This document shows, in pieces, positions 22,264-32,417 of a stretch of 64,000 nucleotides of DNA (position 1 is its first letter; each line of letters begins with the position of its first letter). The stretch is taken from assembly GCA_004001285.1 (NCBI GenBank), contig AP018697.1:1364001-1428000 (forward strand), given 5' to 3'. The position numbers and the translations under genes were made by a program. Source of the stretch: Arthrobacter sp. MN05-02. Lineage in GTDB: Bacteria > Actinomycetota > Actinomycetes > Actinomycetales > Micrococcaceae. The notes under the pieces were generated by a model that ran no database searches, was not told where the DNA came from, and was given only the letters and a program-made list of their open reading frames with translations.

Positions 22264-23151
22264 GTGAGTAGTGAACAGGGTTCCACAACTCTGCCCAGCG
22301 CAGTGGACGCGGGACTGGGCCCGACCGGCCGCCCTGTGACGGAATTCCCCGAGCCCAGGGTCCTGGACTCGCACGGCCCGGCGAGGGTCATCGCGATGGT
22401 CAACCAGAAGGGTGGCGTCGGGAAGACGACGTCGACCATCAACCTGGGCGCGGCGCTCGCGGAGGCCGGACGGAAGGTCCTGCTGGTCGACTTCGACCCC
22501 CAGGGCGCCCTCTCCGCAGGCCTCGGTACCAACCCGCACGAACTCGACGTGACGGTGTACAACGTGCTGATGGACCGGAAGGTGACCATCCACGACGCCA
22601 TCCAGCACACGGCGATCGAGAACATCGACCTGCTGCCGGCGAACATCGACCTGTCCGCCGCCGAGGTGCAGCTCGTCAACGAGGTGGCCCGTGAGCAGGT
22701 CCTGGACCGCGCGCTGCGCAAGGTGTCGGACGACTACGACGTCATCCTGATCGACTGCCAGCCCTCCCTCGGACTGCTGACGGTCAACGCCCTCACCGCG
22801 GCACACGGGGTCATCATCCCGCTGATCTGCGAGTTCTTCGCCCTGCGTGCCGTCGCGCTGCTGGTCGAGACCATCGAGAAGGTGCAGGACCGCCTCAACC
22901 CGAGGCTCCAGATCGACGGCGTGCTCGCCACGATGTACGACGCGCGGACCCTGCACAGCCGCGAGGTCATCGCGCGCCTCGTGGAGGCGTTCGGGGACAA
23001 GGTCTTCGAGACCGTCATCAAGCGCACCATCAAGTTCGCGGACGCGACCGTGGCCGCTGAGCCCATCACCTCCTACGCGGCGAACCACTCCGGAGCAGAC
23101 GCCTACCGCAGACTCGCGAAGGAGCTCATCAGCAGGGGTGGAGCGCCCTAG
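22264..23151 (+). CDS. ParA/Soj-like ATPase upstream of scpAB
   Basis: A 295-residue ParA-type P-loop ATPase. Deviant Walker A is KGGVGKTTST near residue 49, with VDFDPQGALSAGLG after it and Walker B IDCQPSLGLLT. It stands where Rv1708 does in mycobacteria, just before scpA, so it belongs to the chromosome-condensation group rather than to the origin parAB locus. No parB is adjacent. GTG at 22264 has GGAG 6 bases upstream; in-frame ATG at 22201 would add 21 unconserved residues. Confidence 0.9.
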   Translation: MSSEQGSTTLPSAVDAGLGPTGRPVTEFPEPRVLDSHGPARVIAMVNQKGGVGKTTSTINLGAALAEAGRKVLLVDFDPQGALSAGLGTNPHELDVTVYNVLMDRKVTIHDAIQHTAIENIDLLPANIDLSAAEVQLVNEVAREQVLDRALRKVSDDYDVILIDCQPSLGLLTVNALTAAHGVIIPLICEFFALRAVALLVETIEKVQDRLNPRLQIDGVLATMYDARTLHSREVIARLVEAFGDKVFETVIKRTIKFADATVAAEPITSYAANHSGADAYRRLAKELISRGGAP

Positions 23152-23195
23152 TGCCGATCGTCACCGGGTCCGCCCGGTACAGCTAGGTGGCGCTC

Positions 23196-24140
23196 ATGGC
23201 CACGCGTGGGTCAGGACGGCCGGCGACGGTGGAGACCGGAGCCAGGGGCGGAGGTGCACCCCTGACGGTCGACGGCGACGACGCTGCTGCGCCCGTGGCC
23301 GCGGGCCGCCCCGTCTTCGAGGTGCAGCTCACCAACTTCAGCGGGCCCTTCGACCTGCTGCTGAACCTGATCTCACGGCGCGAACTCGACATCACGGAGA
23401 TCGCCCTCGCGCAGGTCACGGACGAGTTCATCGCCCACATCCGGCGGATCCAGGCCGCCGAGGGCGAATGGAAGCTCGACGAGGCGAGCGAGTTCCTCGT
23501 CGTCGCGGCCACATTGCTCGACCTGAAGGCAGCGCGGCTCCTGCCGGCCGGCGCCGTCGAGGACGAGGAGGACATCGCGCTCCTCGAGGCCCGCGACCTC
23601 CTGTTCGCCCGACTCCTGCAGTACAGGGCGTTCAAGGAGATGGCGCGGCACCTTGCAGAGCGGCTCGAGGAGGAGGATGCGCGCCACCCGCGCGACGTCC
23701 CCCTCGACCCCGAGTTCACCCGGCTCCTCCCGGAACTCGTCTGGAAGCATTCCGCCGAGGAGTTCGCCGCCCTCGCCGCGAAGGTGCTGGCTCCGCGCCA
23801 GGAGCAGCCTCGACAGGTCAGCACCGAGCATCTGCACGCAGCACCCGTCAGCGTGCGGGACGAGGCCGTGGTGCTCCAGGGCCTGCTGCAGGCCCGTGGC
23901 CCGCTGTCCTTCCGGGAACTGACGGCGGACGCCGCGTCGCGACTGGTGCTCGTGGTGCGGTTCCTCGCGCTGCTCGAGCTGTTCCGGGACGGCGCCATCT
24001 CCTTCGACCAGTCGGCACCGCTGTCCGACCTGCTGGTGACATGGAGCACCGAGGACGACCGGTGGACCGCGGAACGGTTGGCGAGCGACTTCGACGGACG
24101 TCTCGTCGGAGCGCACGGCGACGGAGGCCGGCATGGCTGA
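23196..24140 (+). CDS. scpA: Segregation and condensation protein A
   Basis: A 314-residue kleisin that bridges the SMC heads. It shows the ScpA start motif VQLTNFSGPFDLLLNLI near residue 45, the helical repeat SEFLVVAATLLDLKAARLLP, and a C-terminal winged helix (PLSFRELTADAASRLVLVV). The start at ATG 23196 has AGGTGG 6 bases upstream; GTG at 23187 is possible. The last 8 bases overlap scpB. The N-terminal about 40 residues are disordered. Confidence 0.94.
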   Translation: MATRGSGRPATVETGARGGGAPLTVDGDDAAAPVAAGRPVFEVQLTNFSGPFDLLLNLISRRELDITEIALAQVTDEFIAHIRRIQAAEGEWKLDEASEFLVVAATLLDLKAARLLPAGAVEDEEDIALLEARDLLFARLLQYRAFKEMARHLAERLEEEDARHPRDVPLDPEFTRLLPELVWKHSAEEFAALAAKVLAPRQEQPRQVSTEHLHAAPVSVRDEAVVLQGLLQARGPLSFRELTADAASRLVLVVRFLALLELFRDGAISFDQSAPLSDLLVTWSTEDDRWTAERLASDFDGRLVGAHGDGGRHG

Positions 24141-24774
24141 GGCCACCGGAGCCGCTCCCGGCGGCGGGGAGATCCCCGTCGAGGAACTGCCGGGCGGGCT
24201 CCGCGGAGCGGTGGAGGCGATCCTCATGGTCGCCGACCGCCCCGTCACGGACGAACAGCTCGCGGCCGTGCTCGAGCGACCGACGGCGCAGGTGCACGCC
24301 GTACTCCTGGAACTGCAGCGCGAGTACGACGGCTATACTGGGACCGGCCCCCAGAGCACCGAGTTCCCTTCGCCGCGCGGTTTCGAACTACGGACCATCG
24401 CCGGCGGGTGGCGCATCTTCTCCCGGAAGCACTTCGCCTCCGTCGTCGCCGACTTCGTGCTCGACGGCCAGTCCGCCCGGCTCTCACAGGCGGCACTCGA
24501 GACTCTGGCGGTCATCGCGTACCGCCAGCCCGTGTCCCGAGCCCGGGTCTCTGCGATCCGGGGCGTCAATGTCGACTCGGTGGTCCGGACGCTGCTCCAG
24601 CGCGGACTGATTGTCGAGCTCGAGACCGATCCGGAGACCGGGGCGGTCCTTTACGGGACCACCACCCTCTTTCTGGAAAGATTGGGGCTGGGCAGCGTCG
24701 ACGAATTGCCCCGGATCGCTCCCCATCTGCCGGGCCTCGAGAGCCTGGGGGAGTATGACGAGACGACGTACTGA
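24133..24774 (+). CDS. scpB: Segregation and condensation protein B
   Basis: A 213-residue double winged-helix partner of ScpA in the SMC complex. Typical motifs are GAVEAILMVADRPVTDEQLA near residue 25, QAALETLAVIAYRQPVSRA near 118 and RGVNVDSVVRTLLQRGLI. The ATG is inside the scpA end (8-base overlap), so ScpA and ScpB are made in step. The stop is 27 bases before rluB. Confidence 0.95.
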   Translation: MAEATGAAPGGGEIPVEELPGGLRGAVEAILMVADRPVTDEQLAAVLERPTAQVHAVLLELQREYDGYTGTGPQSTEFPSPRGFELRTIAGGWRIFSRKHFASVVADFVLDGQSARLSQAALETLAVIAYRQPVSRARVSAIRGVNVDSVVRTLLQRGLIVELETDPETGAVLYGTTTLFLERLGLGSVDELPRIAPHLPGLESLGEYDETTY

Positions 24775-24801
24775 GCACGACCTACGAGAAGGACTTTCTA
24801 C

Positions 24802-26086
24802 ATGACACAGCAGCCAGGATCCGGTTCCGGACGCAATACGCCGCGCCGCGGCGGGTCGGCCGGACGCCCATCCGATGCTGCCCGTGGCCGGAAGTCCTCG
24901 CCCCGCGGCGGCTCGGCGCAGGGCGACGCAGGCCGTCCGGCCGAGGGACGTCCCTCCCAGGACCGCGTGGAGCGCGGCGGCCGGTCCGAGGGTCGTCCGC
25001 TCCAGGACCGTGCGGAGCGCGGAGGCCGGCCCGCCGAAGGCCGCTCCGCCGAAGGCCGCCCGTCCGTTGCGGGCGGGGGACGTCGTGATGCAGCCGAGGG
25101 CCGTGCCCGTTCCGCTGCCGGCCGCCCGTCCTCGGGAACCCCGTCCGGCCGCTTCGGCGCGAAGACCGGAGGACGCCCCGCTGCAGGCTCCAAGCCGGGC
25201 TCCCGCTCCGGCGGGCAGGACGGCGCCGGACGCCAGAAGCCCGCGGGTCCCAAGGCGTTCGGCCGCGAGCGCTTCGGTCAGGATCTCGGCCCGGTGCGCC
25301 CGCCGAAGCCCAGGCGTGCGAGCCGCCCGGCGGACGAGATCGACGTCCACAACCCGGAGGGCGTGCGCCTGCAGAAGGTCATGGCGCTGGCAGGCGTCGC
25401 CTCCCGCCGTGTCTGCGAGGAGATGATCCTCGACGGCCGCGTCGAGGTGGACGGCACCGTCGTGACAGAGCTCGGCGTGCGGGTCGATCCTGAGCAGGTC
25501 GCCATCCACGTGGACGGGATCCGCCTGCAGCTGAACGAGCACCTGAAGTACTACGTCTTCAACAAGCCGCGCGGCGTGGTCTCCACCATGGAGGATCCGA
25601 AGGGCCGTCCCTGCATCAGCGACTTCCTGAAGAACAAGAACAAGAACGAGCGCCTCTTCCACGTCGGCAGGCTCGACGCCGAGACCGAGGGCCTGCTCCT
25701 GCTCACGAACGACGGTGAGCTCACCAACCGCCTGACCCACCCGTCCTACGAGGTCCCGAAGACGTACCTCGTCCAGGTCCGCGGACCGATGGCGCAGGGT
25801 GTCGGCGCCCAGATGAAGGAGGGCATCGAGCTCGAGGACGGACTCGCCCAGGTGGACTCCTTCAAGCTCGTCGATTCGACGCCGGGCCACGTCCTCGTCG
25901 AGGTCGTCCTGCACTCCGGCCGCAACCGCGTGGTCCGTCGGCTCTTCGACGCCGTCGGCCACCCCGTCGAGCGCCTCGTGCGCACCCAGCTCGGGACCCA
26001 TCCGGGTCGGCGACCAGCGTCAGGGCAGCATCCGCGTGCTCGGGCGCCAGGAGGTCGGGCACCTGCTGGCATCGGTGGGCCTCTAG
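24802..26086 (+). CDS. rluB: 23S rRNA pseudouridine synthase RluB (frameshift near the 3' end)
   Basis: About 427 residues after repair. Residues 1-170 are an unusual low-complexity extension of Gly, Arg, Ser, Pro and Ala with repeated GRP/AEGRPS units. An S4 RNA-binding domain (RLQKVMALAGVASRRVCEE) and the RsuA/RluB catalytic domain follow, with the catalytic Asp in GRLDAETEGLLLLTNDG. It modifies the 23S peptidyl-transferase region. An extra A at 25996 shifts the frame; the true end reads RVGDQRQGSIRVLG and stops at 26086, 3 bases before tyrA. Without repair the protein would run on to 26292. Confidence 0.88.
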
Positions 26087-26089
26087 GCG

Positions 26090-27219
26090 ATGACCACGCG
26101 CACGGAACAGGGGACGCACCTCACCGGTCCCGTCCTGGTCATCGGGGCGGGCCTGCTGGGGGCGAGCATCGGGCTGGGCCTGCGCGCGCGCGGGCTCGAC
26201 GTCGTCCTGTCCGACAGCTCACCGTCGACGGAAGCGGTCGCCCGCGACATCGGTGCGGGCCGGCTCCTCGACCAGGCGCAGGCCGCCGGTAAAACGGTGG
26301 CACCCGAGCTCGTCGTCGTGGCGACGCCGCCCGATGTCACCGCCCGCGTGGTGGCCCGGGCACTGCTGGCCTACCCCGGCGCCGTCGTCGTGGACATCTG
26401 CAGCGTCAAGGAAGCCATCCTGCGCGAACTCTCGGCGACCCCGGACGCCGCTGCGCACCTGTCCCGCTACGTGGGAACGCACCCCATGGCCGGTCGTGTG
26501 AGAAATCCGGTCCGGTCGCCGCGCGGGCCGAGCTGTTCACCGGAGCGCCCTGGGTCCTCTGTGCCCACGCCGAGAGCGCGCCCGAGGCCGTCCTGCGCGC
26601 CGAGTCGCTCGCCGTCGACCTCGGCGCCGTGCCCGCACGGATGTCCGTCGAGGAGCACGACCAGGCCGTCGCCCTCATCTCCCACCTCCCGCAGGTGGTG
26701 TCGTCACTGGTCGCCAGCAGGCTGCAGGATTCGCCGGTCCAGGCACTCTCCCTCGCGGGGAACGGGCTGAGGGACGTCACCCGGATCGCCGCGAGTGATC
26801 CGCGCCTGTGGGTGCAGATCCTGTCGGCCAACGCCGCCCGGCTCGTCGACATCCTCTACGGAGTCCGGGAGGACCTCGACCGCCTGATCACCACCCTCGA
26901 GGACCCGACGGCGGGTGGCGCCCGCCTCGACATGGCGCAACTGATGTCCGAGGGCAATGCGGGCCAGGCGCGTGTGCCCGGCAAGCACGGGACGCCGCCG
27001 AACTCCTTCGCGCGCCTGACCGTGCTCGTCGACGACGTACCCGGCCAGATCGCGAAACTCCTCACGGAGATCGGCCACACCGGGATCAACGTCGAGGATT
27101 TCCGGCTCGAACACTCCCCGGGACGCGAGGTGGGCCTTGCCGAGCTCTCCGTCCTGCCTGGCAAACGACAAGAATTGACGGAGTCCCTCGTGCAGCGGGG
27201 CTGGAAGGTAGTGCAGTGA
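26090..27219 (+). CDS. tyrA: Prephenate dehydrogenase with ACT domain (frameshifted)
   Basis: About 375 residues after repair. The N-terminal NAD-binding fold has [28 protein letters not shown], with the active-site His, spans the break: a 2-base insertion in CGTGTG near 26496-26500 separates the two halves. The C-terminus (about 300-375) is an ACT domain ([20 protein letters not shown]) for feedback by tyrosine. The enzyme oxidises prephenate to 4-hydroxyphenylpyruvate. It follows rluB by 3 bases and overlaps cmk at GTGA. Confidence 0.9.
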
Positions 27220-27977
27220 TTCAGACCTCAGCGGAGACCATGCAGGCATTCAACGCGGCGGAGCCGGCTGGGGAGGCGGCGGCATCGAGCCCCTACTCCG
27301 GCTTCCGCCTGGGCAAGTCCCTCGTCGTCGCCATCGACGGCCCGTCGGGGTCGGGCAAGTCGAGCGTCAGCCGCGAGGTGGCCCGGCGACTGCGTGCCGC
27401 CTACCTGGACACGGGGGCGATGTACAGGGCCGTCACGCTCCACTGCATCGCGACGGGCATCGACCTGGCGGATCGGGTCGCGGTCGAGGCGGCCGCGCGG
27501 TCCATCGAGCTGTTCATCAGCACCAGCCCGGACCGCGAGTCGGTGACGATCTCCGGCGACGACGTGACCGCTGCCATCCGCGAGCCGGAGGTCTCCTCGG
27601 CCGTCAGCGCGGTCGCCACGACCATGGGCGCCCGTGCGGAACTGATCCGCCGGCAGCGTGCGCTGATCGCGGGTGCAGGGCACCGCATCGTCGCGGAAGG
27701 GCGGGACATCACCACCGTCGTCGCCCCCGACGCCGAGGTGCGGATCCTCCTCACCGCGAGCGAGGAGGCCCGGCTGCGACGCCGTGGCGACCAGCTGGGC
27801 GGGACGCAGTCGGATGCCCAGCTCAAGCAGCAGGTCACCGATCGCGATGCCAAGGATTCGACCGTGGTCGAGTTCCAGCAGGCAGCGGACGGCGTGGTGA
27901 CGCTCGACTCCTCGGACCTCGACTTCGAGCAGACCGTCTCGGCGGTCCTCGGCATCGTACGCACGGTCGCGCACTAG
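27216..27977 (+). CDS. cmk: Cytidylate kinase
   Basis: A 253-residue nucleoside monophosphate kinase for CMP and dCMP. P-loop [13 protein letters not shown] is near residue 35, followed by [13 protein letters not shown] and [19 protein letters not shown] (CMP-binding Arg/Asp). GTG at 27216 overlaps the tyrA stop and has GGAAGG upstream. The N-terminal about 28 residues are an extra flexible segment. The cmk-der pairing is conserved in Actinobacteria. Confidence 0.95.
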   Translation: MIQTSAETMQAFNAAEPAGEAAASSPYSGFRLGKSLVVAIDGPSGSGKSSVSREVARRLRAAYLDTGAMYRAVTLHCIATGIDLADRVAVEAAARSIELFISTSPDRESVTISGDDVTAAIREPEVSSAVSAVATTMGARAELIRRQRALIAGAGHRIVAEGRDITTVVAPDAEVRILLTASEEARLRRRGDQLGGTQSDAQLKQQVTDRDAKDSTVVEFQQAADGVVTLDSSDLDFEQTVSAVLGIVRTVAH

Positions 27978-28057
27978 CACCACCGAAAAAGCTTCCGGGC
28001 GCGAGCCCACCAGGATTACCGTCGGGAGACGGTGAACACCAACCGAAGGAATCAACG

Positions 28058-29614
28058 ATGAGCGAGAACCTTTCGCCGAACGCGACGGACCAGGGCGCCG
28101 GACCCGACGAGGACTACGAGCCCACCGGCGACGACCGGGTCAGCGAGCTGCTCGACACGCTCGACGACGCCGAGGCCGAGCAGCGGGCCGCGTCGCTCCG
28201 CGCCGGCCTCGAGGACTACGAGCTCGACGACGAGGACGCAGCACTCCTCGCCCGCCAGGACGAGGACGTCGACGACGAGGCGGAGGGCCGGCTCAACCCC
28301 GTGCTCGCCATCGTCGGGCGGCCGAACGTCGGCAAGTCCACGCTGGTGAACCGCATCCTCGGCCGCCGCGAGGCCGTCGTCGAGGACACCCCCGGTGTGA
28401 CCCGTGACCGCGTGTCCTACCCGGCCCAGTGGTCGGGCCGCAACTTCACCCTGGTGGACACCGGCGGCTGGGAGCAGGACGCGAAGGGCATTGCCGCGCG
28501 CGTGGCCGACCAGGCCGAGATCGCGGTCGACATGGCCGACGCCGTCCTGTTCGTCGTCGACGCCACCGTCGGTGCCACCGCGACCGACGAGGCGGTGGTG
28601 CGCATGCTGCGCCGCAAGAAGAAGCCCGTCATCCTCGTGGCCAACAAGGTCGACGACATCCAGAACGAGGCCGACGCCTCCGTGCTGTGGGGACTCGGGT
28701 TCGGGCAGCCGTGGCCGGTGTCGGCCCTGCACGGGCGCGGCACCGCGGACATGCTCGACGAGGTCAACAAGACCCTGCCCGAGTTCTCGGAGCACGGCGG
28801 GATCGAGCGCTCCGGCGGCCCGCGCCGGATCGCCCTCATCGGACGACCGAACGTCGGCAAGTCCTCCCTCCTGAACAAGCTCGCCGGTTCCGACCGCGTG
28901 GTCGTCGATCCCCTCGCCGGCACCACCCGCGACCCCGTGGACGAAATGATCGAGCTCGGCGGGCGTACCTGGCGCTTCGTGGACACCGCGGGCATCCGGC
29001 GCCGGGTGCACATGCAGCAGGGGGCCGACTTCTATGCCTCGCTGCGGACGCAGTCGGCCCTGGAGAAGGCGGAGGTCGCCGTCGTGCTCCTCGCCGTGGA
29101 CGAGGTGCTCAGCGAGCAGGACATCCGCATCCTGAACATGGCCATCGAGTCCGGCCGCGCGATCGTGCTGGCCTTCAACAAGTGGGACCTGCTCGACGAC
29201 GAGCGACGCCGTTACCTCGAGCGCGAGATCGAGCAGGACCTGGCGCACGTCGACTGGGCGCCGCGGGTCAACATCTCGGCGCTGACCGGATGGCACAAGG
29301 ACCGCCTGGTGCCCGCGCTGGACGTCGCGCTCGAGTCGTGGGACCGGCGTATCCCGACGGGACGCCTCAACGCCTTCCTCGGCGAGCTCGTCGCCGCCCA
29401 CCCGCACCCGGTGCGCGGCGGCAAGCAGCCCCGCATCCTCTTCGGTACGCAGGCCTCGAGCCGTCCGCCGAAGTTCGTCCTCTTCACCACGGGCTTCCTG
29501 GATCCGGGGTACCGCCGCTTCATCACGCGCCGCCTGCGTGAGACGTTCGGCTTCGAAGGCACGCCCATCGAGGTCAGCATGCGCGTCCGCGAGAAGCGCA
29601 GCCGCAAGCGCTGA
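28058..29614 (+). CDS. der: Ribosome biogenesis GTPase Der (EngA)
   Basis: A 518-residue protein with two GTPase domains in tandem. G1 boxes [10 protein letters not shown] near residue 88 and [14 protein letters not shown] near 263, G3 boxes DTGGW and DTAGI, and G4 boxes NKVDD and NKWDL. A KH-like C-terminus follows. It is needed for 50S assembly. The N-terminal about 75 residues form an acidic extension typical of actinobacterial Der. SD GAAGGA lies 7 bases before ATG. An 80-base gap separates it from cmk. Confidence 0.96.
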   Translation: MSENLSPNATDQGAGPDEDYEPTGDDRVSELLDTLDDAEAEQRAASLRAGLEDYELDDEDAALLARQDEDVDDEAEGRLNPVLAIVGRPNVGKSTLVNRILGRREAVVEDTPGVTRDRVSYPAQWSGRNFTLVDTGGWEQDAKGIAARVADQAEIAVDMADAVLFVVDATVGATATDEAVVRMLRRKKKPVILVANKVDDIQNEADASVLWGLGFGQPWPVSALHGRGTADMLDEVNKTLPEFSEHGGIERSGGPRRIALIGRPNVGKSSLLNKLAGSDRVVVDPLAGTTRDPVDEMIELGGRTWRFVDTAGIRRRVHMQQGADFYASLRTQSALEKAEVAVVLLAVDEVLSEQDIRILNMAIESGRAIVLAFNKWDLLDDERRRYLEREIEQDLAHVDWAPRVNISALTGWHKDRLVPALDVALESWDRRIPTGRLNAFLGELVAAHPHPVRGGKQPRILFGTQASSRPPKFVLFTTGFLDPGYRRFITRRLRETFGFEGTPIEVSMRVREKRSRKR

Positions 29615-29691
29615 CACACCCCCGGTGTGCTGACCCGCTCGGGAAATGCTGTATTGTTATCCGAGTGGTTTGGCCTGCTGGACAGGCCGAT

Positions 29692-29765
<74 letters not shown>

Positions 29766-29773
29766 CACTGCAG

Positions 29774-29816
29774 GGCCCGTTTCCACCGGCGATCCGCCGG
29801 AGGAAACGGGCCTTTT
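29774..29816 (+). terminator. Terminator of tRNA-Pro
   Basis: A perfect eleven-base stem (GGCCCGTTTCC at 29774-29784 with GGAAACGGGCC at 29802-29812), a second inner stem CCGGCG/CGCCGG and then TTTT. A classic factor-independent terminator. Confidence 0.9.
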
Positions 29817-29890
29817 GCATGTCCGGAGGCAGTGCGTGCCCGTCGCGCAGGGGCCGGTGAGAGGCGCGTCACGGCGGCGCCGGATATGCC

Positions 29891-29896
29891 TATACT
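29891..29896 (+). promoter_or_regulatory. Probable -10 box (TATACT) of gcvH-garA
   Basis: TATACT matches the actinobacterial TANNNT consensus 66 bases before the gcvH start. The -35 region is not clear. Confidence 0.5.
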
Positions 29897-29962
29897 CGAC
29901 CAGTATCCGTACCCGGGCGGGCCTTCCTGCCGCCCTGAAACCCGCGCGTCCGAAAGGCAACC

Positions 29963-30349
29963 ATGAGCAACATTCCCGATGGCCTCTACTACACCGCGGA
30001 GCACGAATGGGTCAGTGAGCCCGCCGTCGACGGCACCGTGCGCATCGGCATCACCGACTTCGCCCAGGACGCGCTCGGGGACGTCGTCTACGTGCAGATG
30101 CCCGAGGAGGGCACCAGCGTGGCCGGCTCGGACGTCATCGGCGAGGTCGAGTCGACCAAGAGTGTCAGCGACATCTATGCCCCCGTCACGGGTGAGGTCG
30201 TCTCGCGCAACGAGGCGCTCGACGACGATCCGTCCCTGATCAACTCGGACCCCTACGGCGAGGGCTGGCTGCTCGAGATCAAGGTGGCCGATCCGTCGGT
30301 GGTGCAGGATCTCCTGAGTTCAGGCGACTACTCCCAGCAGGTAGGCTAG
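29963..30349 (+). CDS. gcvH: Glycine cleavage system H protein
   Basis: A 128-residue lipoyl carrier that shuttles the aminomethyl group in the glycine cleavage system. The lipoylated Lys is in VESTKSVSDIYAP near residue 65, and the start HEWVSEP is typical. SD GAAAGGCAACC lies before ATG. gcvP and gcvT are not nearby. Neighbouring garA and MerR genes match the gcvH (Rv1826)-garA order of mycobacteria. Confidence 0.96.
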   Translation: MSNIPDGLYYTAEHEWVSEPAVDGTVRIGITDFAQDALGDVVYVQMPEEGTSVAGSDVIGEVESTKSVSDIYAPVTGEVVSRNEALDDDPSLINSDPYGEGWLLEIKVADPSVVQDLLSSGDYSQQVG

Positions 30350-30426
30350 TTCTACCCGGCGAAGGCAGCAGGGATGGTGCGACTGGTGACAACCCGGCGT
30401 ACCGCGCAGTAGGGGAGGAAAGACCG

Positions 30427-30918
30427 ATGGTGCCCGATGGAAATCCAGCCGTGAATGGGGAAGAGCCGAACATGACGTCTCCTGAGACAACGACGATCGG
30501 TCTGCCGCCGCAAGCCGCCACGACCGAACTGGAGCGGCACCTGACGCGCGAGGAGCAGGCGTCCGTCGCGGCACTGCCGGCGGGCTCCGCACTCCTGATC
30601 GCCCACTCGGGACCGAACGCCGGCGCCCGGTTCCTCCTCGACGAGGACATCACGAAGGCGGGCCGGCACCCGAACGCGGACATCTTCCTCGACGACGTGA
30701 CGGTGTCCCGTCAGCACGCCGAGTTCCGCCGGACCGACAACGGTTTCATGGTCGTGGACACCCGCAGCCTGAACGGGACGTACGTCAACAACGACCGCGT
30801 TGATTCCGTCGCGCTGCGCAATGGCAACGAGGTGCAGATCGGCAAGTTCCGGCTGACCTTCTACTCGGCGCGCACCGTTCCCGGACAGGCCACCCAGCAC
30901 ACCGCAGCGCAGGCCTAG
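30427..30918 (+). CDS. garA: FHA-domain protein GarA/OdhI
   Basis: A 163-residue regulator. The FHA domain (about 55-150) has GRHPNADIFLDDVTVSRQHA and LNGTYVN with the phospho-Thr binding Arg, Ser and Asn. The N-terminus carries ETTTIG, corresponding to the ETTS motif that Ser/Thr kinases phosphorylate in GarA/OdhI. When unphosphorylated these proteins inhibit 2-oxoglutarate dehydrogenase and activate glutamate synthase (family knowledge). GGGAGGAAAG just upstream decides ATG 30427 over the internal ATG at 30472. Confidence 0.94.
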   Translation: MVPDGNPAVNGEEPNMTSPETTTIGLPPQAATTELERHLTREEQASVAALPAGSALLIAHSGPNAGARFLLDEDITKAGRHPNADIFLDDVTVSRQHAEFRRTDNGFMVVDTRSLNGTYVNNDRVDSVALRNGNEVQIGKFRLTFYSARTVPGQATQHTAAQA

Positions 30919-30926
30919 TCCGCTTC

Positions 30927-31676
30927 ATGCCTGCCTCCCAACCCGCCCGCCGCCCGGCCGGCGTCGCGTCCGGCCTCTCCGGTTCCGGTGTCCTGAACAT
31001 CGGCGAGGTCCTGCGCGAACTGGCCGGGGATTTCCCCCAGGTGACGGCGTCGAAGATCCGTTTCCTCGAGGAGAAGGGCCTGATCTCCCCGCAGCGCACG
31101 CGTGCCGGGTACCGCAAGTACACCGGGCACGACGTCGAGCAGCTGCGTTTCGTCCTCGCACTGCAGCGGGACCAGTACCTCCCTCTGAAGGTGATCAAGG
31201 ACTACGTCGACGCGATCGACCGCGGTGAACGTCCCGAGTCGCTACCGGGCGGCATGACGCTCGCCCCACGCGTGGTGTCCGACCAGTTGTCCCGTGAGCT
31301 CAATGCGCACGGACGGAGGCTGACGGCGGAGACCTTCGCCGCCGAGGCGGGTGCGCCCCGGAGGCTCGTCGACGACCTCGTGAGTTTCGGACTGATCACC
31401 GCCGTGGACAACAGGTTCGACGAGCACGCCCTCAAGATCACGAAGGCGTGCGTCCAGCTCGAGAGCCATGGGATCGAGCCCCGCCACCTGAGGCCGTTCC
31501 GCGCGGCCGCCGACCGCGAACTCGGGCTCGTCGAGCGCGTGGTAGCCCCCGTCGCCTCCCGCAAGGACGTCGCGTCGAAGGCGCGCGCCGCGGAGACGGC
31601 GCGTGAGATCAGCGAGTTGTGCCTCGGCCTGCACAGTGCCCTGGTGCACAGCCAGATAGCCCGGATGGACAGTTAG
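30927..31676 (+). CDS. MerR-family regulator (FtsR/Rv1828 type)
   Basis: A 249-residue regulator starting 8 bases after garA. The MerR helix-turn-helix is LNIGEVLRELAGDF, then VTASKIRFLEEKGLISPQR, and wing residues GYRKYTGHDVEQLRFV. The C-terminal half is a helical effector domain without the Cys of metal sensors. Orthologues include FtsR of Corynebacterium, which activates ftsZ, and Rv1828. The order garA-MerR-DUF151-MerR is conserved. Confidence 0.9.
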   Translation: MPASQPARRPAGVASGLSGSGVLNIGEVLRELAGDFPQVTASKIRFLEEKGLISPQRTRAGYRKYTGHDVEQLRFVLALQRDQYLPLKVIKDYVDAIDRGERPESLPGGMTLAPRVVSDQLSRELNAHGRRLTAETFAAEAGAPRRLVDDLVSFGLITAVDNRFDEHALKITKACVQLESHGIEPRHLRPFRAAADRELGLVERVVAPVASRKDVASKARAAETAREISELCLGLHSALVHSQIARMDS

Positions 31677-31686
31677 GCGGCCTCCC

Positions 31687-32190
31687 GTGATCGAAGTAGA
31701 AGTGGTGGGCGTGCGGATCGAGCTGCCGTCGAACCAGCCCCTGGTCCTGCTCAAGGAGACCGCGGGGGAGCGTCACCTGCCCATCTGGATCGGAGCGCCG
31801 GAGGCCAGTGCCATCGCCTTCGTGCAGCAGGGCATCGTGCCGCCACGACCCATGACCCACGATCTGCTCGTCGACGTCGTCGCCGCGGCGGGCAAGGAGA
31901 TCTCCGAGGTGCGCATCACCTCGGTCGAGGACACGGTCTACCACGCGCAGCTCGTCTTCAGTGACGGCGTGACGGTGAGTTCGCGGGCCTCGGACGCCCT
32001 GGCCGTCGCACTGCGCGTGCCGTGTCCCATCTACTGCGCCGACGAGGTCCTGGCCGTCGCCGGCGTCGAGATCGCCGATGCCGACGCGGAGGACGCGGAG
32101 GACGGCGACACGGAGGAGACCGCCGAGAAGGAGGTGCTCCAGTTCCGGGAGTTCCTCGCCGATGTCGAGCCCGAGGACTTCGAGCGCTGA
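31687..32190 (+). CDS. DUF151 bifunctional-nuclease-like protein
   Basis: A 167-residue member of the bifunctional nuclease (DUF151) family (PLVLLKETAGERHLPIWIG is the signature, followed by SSRASDALAVALRVPCPIY). Plant relatives have DNase/RNase activity, but the bacterial role is not established. The last about 40 residues are highly acidic. GTG starts 10 bases after the MerR stop. It fits the position of Rv1829. Confidence 0.88.
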   Translation: MIEVEVVGVRIELPSNQPLVLLKETAGERHLPIWIGAPEASAIAFVQQGIVPPRPMTHDLLVDVVAAAGKEISEVRITSVEDTVYHAQLVFSDGVTVSSRASDALAVALRVPCPIYCADEVLAVAGVEIADADAEDAEDGDTEETAEKEVLQFREFLADVEPEDFER

Positions 32191-32274
32191 CGGCACCGGT
32201 GGGCTGCAGGCCCACCTCCCGAGGCGCGGTCGGCGAGCCGCAGGCGACACGCCGACCCTTGGGGGCCAGCATCT

Positions 32275-32303
32275 TTGACCTCGACTCTCCCGCGATCTAA
32301 CGT
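32275..32303 (+). promoter_or_regulatory. Promoter of the second MerR gene
   Basis: TTGACC (32275-32280), a 17-base spacer and TAACGT (32298-32303), in a gap of 227 bases. This gives a 5' leader of about 108 bases. A hairpin GGTGGG/CCCACC (32198-32216) just before may end the garA operon. Confidence 0.65.
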
Positions 32304-32417
32304 CGAAGCATACAGTTCCCATTGCGTGTGTGGGGGGCTCGGGGCACACTTGAGTGCACATCCTGAGGTTCCGCCTGACCAGCAAACATCCCCGGGAACC
32401 CGACGAGGAGGCAGCAC

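Noticed and set aside
22264..23151. Plasmid-type parA
   Set aside because: It lies before scpA and scpB in the usual chromosomal order and has no parB or repeat sites.
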